NCBI GenBank assembly: GCA_018105865.1
Contig: CM030841.1
Coordinates: forward strand, 11,665,682 to 11,729,681
DNA from: Metaphire vulgaris
Taxonomy: Eukaryota > Annelida > Clitellata > Crassiclitellata > Megascolecidae
Length of the DNA: 64,000 bases
Direction of reading: 5' to 3'
A model generated the notes under the pieces. It saw nothing but the letters and a program-made list of their open reading frames with translations. It was not told the DNA's origin and did not search any database. Positions 59,405-64,000 of this stretch are shown here, one piece after another. A program made the position numbers and the translations under genes. Within the stretch, counting starts at the first letter, position 1. The number at the start of each line of letters is the position of its first letter.

Positions 59405-62153
59405 GTAAGTATGTCACGAGCCACGACTCAATCAACGAAACAATCAATCAGTGGAACAAGCAAATGATCAGTCTGTGGAACAATCAATAAGTCAATCAAC
59501 CGTAGCACTTCTTTAGTATTTCAAGTTTCTAAGTTATTCAAAGTTGGGACCAAAGAAGACTATTTTTAGTGCAGGGGTTGTGGACAGATGGAACAGTTTG
59601 GACGAAAAGGAAGTAGCAATATAAACTATAAACGGTTTAAAAATTATATAGGAGAACTGGGTTATTAAATGTTGAAAGTATAGTGGTTTTTACACAGGCC
59701 TCTTAAACCTCTCTAATATGAATATCATATTTGCACTTAATCATTTACAAGCATATGATTGATTATCAATTTGCCATGGTCGTTATGATTGTATTCTACT
59801 GTATCTTTCGTGATCTGCGTTTTCTATATCCTGAGGTTTAGACTAAAGCACTGGTTGATGTTTAGTATAAGGAAAAGGAAGAAGTTGTGCTGTGGATGAA
59901 CACGGTTGGGCCGTATCACAATCGTCAGGAGACTTACTCTTATTTTTCCTTGCCATTCTGCGAAGGGCCGAAGAAAGACATCAGCCATCACCACGAGACG
60001 CTTAGTGAGGCGCTCCAAGGAGTCGAACTGCTGTTTAGTGGCCTTGATATTGATTTTAGAGGTTTGTTATAATGTGTTTGTATCTGCGAAATATCTTCCC
60101 GTTTTGAGATTCAGACACACTCGGTGCATACAATTAAAAGATGTTATGGAATATGTAGAAATTGTTGTTTAAAAAAACAAATTGATATGTTACTGCTCAC
60201 TGAACATCTGAATTAATTATGCTATTTTACAACAAACTTATGTGAGGTCTAGTTTTCGGGGATTGACGACTTTTTATTGCAGCATACAAAATGCATTTTC
60301 TCTTTCTTAACATATTGTAATGTAAGGTTTGTATAGTACCTCTTCAGCTGGCTTTGAAGTGACATGGTAAAAATGTGAGACTTTAGTTTTTGTATTGAAC
60401 TGTACATTGTGGGGGTAAGAGTTGAAGAATGAGTGGATGGAGTTGGCTTTCCATAAAGAGGTTCTATTCACTCTAAATGCTCAACACTGGGTAAAAGCAG
60501 CGTGGAATAGAGGAGTGCGAACATCCTTGTGATAAGTGGAACAGAGCAGGCGGTGTGTGATGTGGAAAAAGATGGTGTGAAAAGTTAAGTGACCTAAGAT
60601 GTAAGCAAAATGATGCTTCGGTTCTTCTGTTGTAAAGTAACTTATGTAAAAGGAGTTCTCTTTTCTTTACTGGGTAGTAAATTATTTTACTTAAGTACAC
60701 TGGAGCAGCACAATTGCATTGTTCTTTGCAGTAATAAGTGCCCAAATGTAGCAATTTAGTGATTTTTTTTAATGACCTGCTGCTGTTAATTCCAGCAAAC
60801 ATGTCCAAGACGAAATACTGTGAAATCACTTTGACAACAGAGAAGTATCAGGCTTTTGAATATGCTGTTAAGAATCATTATTGGTATCAGATGTATATTG
60901 ACGATCTGCCTATTTGGGGTAAGAAGTCTAATTTGCGTTTAATTTTGAATGAATGTATAAATAATGCAAGTTACTGATGGTCCTGCAATTTTAAACGTTG
61001 ATTCCATATTTTTATTATTTCATGTGAAGAAAATAGCTATGAATTTTGGAGTCTTGGAATTAGATGCTCGTTGAAGCATGGTTATCAAACCAGTTAAATG
61101 AAACCTATTTACAGTGGCCCAACATGCGTGTCATAGTCTACCATCGACCAGAGCTGGTAACCCTTAAACTGCCAAATACTTTGTAACTATATGCAATGTA
61201 ACTGAATATACTCAGTTCCTAGGGATTTAAACCGTTTAAGGGCTAATGGACATGGCATAGGAGCATTTCTAGCAAATCACTAAGATCTTGTCCATTTGAA
61301 ATGATTTTTCTGAGACGAATTACTAAACTCTGTTAGGCATTGTGGGCGAAATCGGGAAAGGTGGCGACACTTTCTATATGTGGACGCATAAAAAGTTTGA
61401 CATCGGATACAATGGAGAACACATAGTCGATGTTAATCTGACCAGCGAAGCCAAAGTAAAACTCGAGCTGAACGCAAAGATCGATTTTACTTATGAGGTT
61501 TTCGATTTCGATATTTCATACAAAACATTTGTTATGATTTGTTGGCAATTTTAATTTTGATAATGCTTAAGCTAAACGTCATTGTGTGATCTAATTCCAT
61601 AGAACGTGCCCAACTTTTTTGCTAAAAATATTTTGACTTGGGAGGGGGATTGCTGCAGATCTTATGATTTGTTGTGTTTCTGTGAGATAGACCACATTGA
61701 TGGAAATGGGATACTCAATGTGACCCATGGCCAGCATGGCCCATTGAACCAATGATCCATAGACCTCAGGAAATTGAAATATCTGTTACATTTTTTCAAA
61801 GCTATTAAGCCATGTCAAGACTAAATGTTGAGTATCAACGTAACATAAAAACAATACTAACCTACCATGCAACAGCGACGTTATTACTATTGAGTAGATG
61901 GAAGATTGCATTGCAAGCATTGAAGTTGGTAAATGTGAACTTGAACACCTGCAGTCATGAAAAGTTGATGGGTCATAGGGTCAAGGTCCCTTGACCCATG
62001 AGTCCCCTCAAGCATTGATGACCCATTTGATCTGTGACCCATTGACCCATTGTCTTTAGTAAACCACATTGCGTTCATTTGTGACTATGCAGTTATAAAA
62101 GTTTGACTGTAGCTATTGTAGGTTGGTTACAGGCTATTTAAGGCATTGAATAA

Positions 62154-62219
<66 letters not shown>

Positions 62220-63743
62220 GTCATATGGCAGGCATCACCGGTCAAATTTGCTGATCGCTTCGATAAATATTTGGATCCAAACTTCTTTCAGCACAGAGTT
62301 AGTCTCGATTTTGCAGTTTCTTCTTCTATTATATATAATTATTAGTACTGTTATATTGATCCTTATACCTGATTTATTTAGCGTTTGCTTTCATGTTTGG
62401 TATTGAAAGCTAAGGTGATCTTATAATATAACGTAACAGAGCATTTGTATAGTGCTTGTTCTTAACGAATATTCAGAAGTGCTGTAGATCTTCTGTAGTA
62501 CACCTCATCCTTGTGTGTGTGTGTGTGTGTAAAATTTGTCAATTTGACTGATTGTTGGTTGTGTTTCAGATTCACTGGTTTTCTATTTTCAATTCGTTCA
62601 TGATGGTCATCTTCTTAGTTGGTCTCGTCAGCATGATCCTGATGCGAACGTTGCGAAAGGACTACGCTCGATACAGCAAAGAGGAGGACCTCGATGAAAT
62701 GGTAGCTATGTTTCAGTGATGTACGACGGTGCCAGTGGTGTGATGGCAATAACTAGATTATTGTAATATTGGTTTGATATTCATAGCATCAAGAGTGAAA
62801 TGTTTTCAGATGCAGAATCACGGTGTGTAATAACGTACGGCAGCTCTGTGTAATCGTTTTCTGAAGTTACAGTTGTGTTCGTACGTTACCAGGATAGAGA
62901 TCTGGGCGACGAGTATGGATGGAAGCAGGTGCACGGAGATGTTTTCCGTCCTGCGGCTCATCCGATCTTGTTCGCTTCGCTGATCGGCTCGGGATATCAG
63001 ATTGCCGTCGTCGCTCTGCTGACGATAGTGATCGCGATGATTGGTGAAATGTACACCGAGTGAGTGGATGCGCGGACGAAGTCGACTCCGTTTCTCTTTT
63101 GACGTGTTGCACCGCGGCTATGTTGGTTTTGTTGAAGGGGCTTCAAGTACATTATCGAAGTCTTCTTGAATTTGTTATTTGTTTTGTTTAGCTTGTTGTT
63201 TTGGGGTTGCTGCTTAAGAGGTTTTTTTTCAAATTGAGAGACTGATATTTTAGTGTTATGCAAGCAGTAACATGGCTTTTTGGTTAATTTTCAGTTAAAT
63301 CCAAGCATTCCTTCATAGTTTTATGATTAACCTGGTTATAACTTAGAAATGACCTATGAACAGGTTGAAGCAGCTCTTTATTTGGAGTTAAAAGCTTTAT
63401 TGAGGTGTTGTCCCATAAGAGGAAAGTATCAATTTACATTGACTTGTACAGAAAGCACATGAACCTAATTGAAACCAATGTCCATTGAACAAGTTGGTTA
63501 TAGAATGGGACAGTCGCTGCAGATGTAACTCTAGGGTACTTGCTCTCACTGATGCTTCTATGTACAGTTAACAGTGAGTATTGTCTTCTTTGCTAATTAC
63601 CACAAGGTGCCTTATAAGGGAATGCTTTGGGTTTTCCTGGAATTTCAGACGTGGTTCATTCCTCAGCACAGCCATTTTCATATATGTCGCCAGCGGTCCA
63701 ATTAATGGGTACTTTGGAGGAAGCCTGTACTGTAAAATGGGAG
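59294..63743 (+). CDS. TM9SF3: TM9SF3 (transmembrane 9 superfamily member 3), 5' eight exons, continues past the window
   Basis: Eight exons join in consistent phase to 354 codons, about 60% of the usual ~590-residue nonaspanin. Order: cleavable signal peptide ([20 protein letters not shown]), then the luminal domain with [53 protein letters not shown] and DVNLTSE (an N-glycosylation site), then [22 protein letters not shown]1 is [20 protein letters not shown], followed by [13 protein letters not shown] and [18 protein letters not shown], and TM2 is the hydrophobic stretch before MYTE. Every block closely matches vertebrate TM9SF3. TM9 proteins are Golgi/endosomal nine-pass proteins implicated in sorting of membrane cargo. 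The C-terminal seven membrane segments lie beyond the window. The gene is divergent from the STRA8-like gene, about 2 kb between starts. Intron 1 carries a LINE end and intron 4 ends in (TG)31. Confidence 0.96.
59405..59865 (+). mobile_element. TM9SF3 intron 1 with LINE 3'-end fragment
   Basis: At about 59555-59745 a segment carries GTGGACAGATGGAACAG, then GAACTGGGTTATTAAATG, then TAGTGGTTTTTACACAGG and a closing CTCTTAAACC. These are the same blocks as the LINE at 52000-52330. It is 5'-truncated and in the same orientation as the gene. Confidence 0.7.
59866..60061 (+). CDS. TM9SF3: TM9SF3 exon 2
   Basis: The acceptor TGTTTAG precedes TATAAGGAAAAGG. The exon reads [20 protein letters not shown] and on to [16 protein letters not shown], leaving phase 1 at G|GTTTGT. 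It is nearly identical to the family consensus. Confidence 0.94.
60796..60918 (+). CDS. TM9SF3: TM9SF3 exon 3
   Basis: Acceptor TTCCAG and donor G|GTAAGA bound 123 nt, phase 1 in and out. It reads [19 protein letters not shown], then [22 protein letters not shown], the conserved luminal block. Confidence 0.94.
61337..61497 (+). CDS. TM9SF3: TM9SF3 exon 4
   Basis: Acceptor GTTAG and donor GAG|GTTTTC bound 161 nt. It reads [20 protein letters not shown], then the conserved [14 protein letters not shown] with an Asn-Leu-Thr glycosylation site. It leaves phase 0. Confidence 0.92.
62155..62216 (+). repeat. (TG)31 tract at the TM9SF3 intron 4 acceptor
   Basis: About 31 uninterrupted TG units end two bases or fewer from the CAG acceptor of exon 5. 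It takes the place of a normal polypyrimidine tract. A second short TG run sits in intron 5 at about 62511-62530. Confidence 0.95.
62220..62297 (+). CDS. TM9SF3: TM9SF3 exon 5
   Basis: CAG directly after a (TG)31 tract is the acceptor, and GTTAGT is the donor. The 78-nt exon reads [20 protein letters not shown] then NFFQHR, matching the family. Both ends are in phase 0, so skipping it would remove 26 residues in frame. Confidence 0.93.
62570..62701 (+). CDS. TM9SF3: TM9SF3 exon 6 (first transmembrane segment)
   Basis: Acceptor TGTTTCAG and donor GTAGCT bound 132 nt, phase 0 both ends. It reads [20 protein letters not shown], then [20 protein letters not shown], containing TM1 and the cytosolic LRKDYARY signature of the family. 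Confidence 0.95.
62893..63059 (+). CDS. TM9SF3: TM9SF3 exon 7
   Basis: Acceptor GTTACCAG and donor GA|GTGAGT bound 167 nt, leaving phase 2. It reads [20 protein letters not shown], then TM2 ending IAMIGEMYT. The preceding pyrimidine tract is short. Confidence 0.94.
63649..63743 (+). CDS. TM9SF3: TM9SF3 exon 8
   Basis: Acceptor AATTTCAG and donor G|GTTAGT bound 95 nt. It completes E from exon 7 and reads [20 protein letters not shown] then [11 protein letters not shown], matching the vertebrate exon. The next exon lies beyond the window end. Confidence 0.94.
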
Positions 63744-64000
63744 GTTAGTAATAATTATTTTGTTTCTTTTTGAGATACATTACGAATAGTCTATCTCTAA
63801 TAGTCTGAGTGGTGTATTGTATTAGTGGTGTATTGTATTGCTTATTTTAAAAGTGGTGCTGCATTTATTTTAGAATTGATGTTTGCAATAAGTTACTTTA
63901 CCCAACTGGCAAAATGAAGACCTGATTTGATGCTATTATTTTAATTTACTTAGACATGTTTTTCTGTCTAGCTATTAATCATGAAGTAGTTGTGTATTGC

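Overview
This window is nuclear DNA from a multicellular animal. It has spliced genes with GT..AG introns, a class A peptide GPCR, a TM9SF3 gene, many non-LTR retrotransposon 3' ends, and dozens of small non-autonomous DNA transposons. No prokaryotic operon, phage or CRISPR structure is present. The composition and transposon load suggest a marine invertebrate. I cannot place the phylum from sequence alone. About 27 copies of the palindrome TAGGCCTA are a further compositional signature.

Layout. (1) 1-20.5 kb: intergenic, packed with microsatellites (GA, CAGA, CTG/CTA, CAT, TA, ATT, ACT), a C-rich low-complexity block, hAT- and Harbinger-type MITEs and truncated LINEs. (2) 20.57-22.70 kb, minus strand: a two-exon, 430-residue class A GPCR of the GnRH/corazonin/vasopressin type. 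(3) 22.7-49 kb: a transposon-dense region with hAT MITEs of several families, many with matched 8-bp target duplications, plus LINE ends, a tRNA-derived SINE and long ATT/AGT arrays. (4) 49.1-57.3 kb, minus strand: a chain of at least ten candidate exons. The 5' exons encode an atypical basic helix-loop-helix closely resembling the STRA8 bHLH, followed by an acidic, Ser-rich region. Three blocks of exons agree in phase and two junctions are unresolved. (5) 59.29-63.74 kb, plus strand: exons 1-8 of TM9SF3, divergently oriented to the STRA8-like gene. The 3' part lies beyond the window.

The genes do not form a pathway. TM9SF3 is a constitutive Golgi/endosomal nonaspanin, the GPCR a neuropeptide receptor, and the STRA8-like gene a candidate germline/meiotic regulator. 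The most unusual signals are these: the STRA8-like gene; a short module (core GACCTTTTTTGCTTGTCAG) shared, often in tandem, by MITEs with unrelated terminal repeats; a SINE and LINE sharing one 3' tail that runs into ATT microsatellites; and a (TG)31 tract directly at the 3' splice site of TM9SF3 intron 4.
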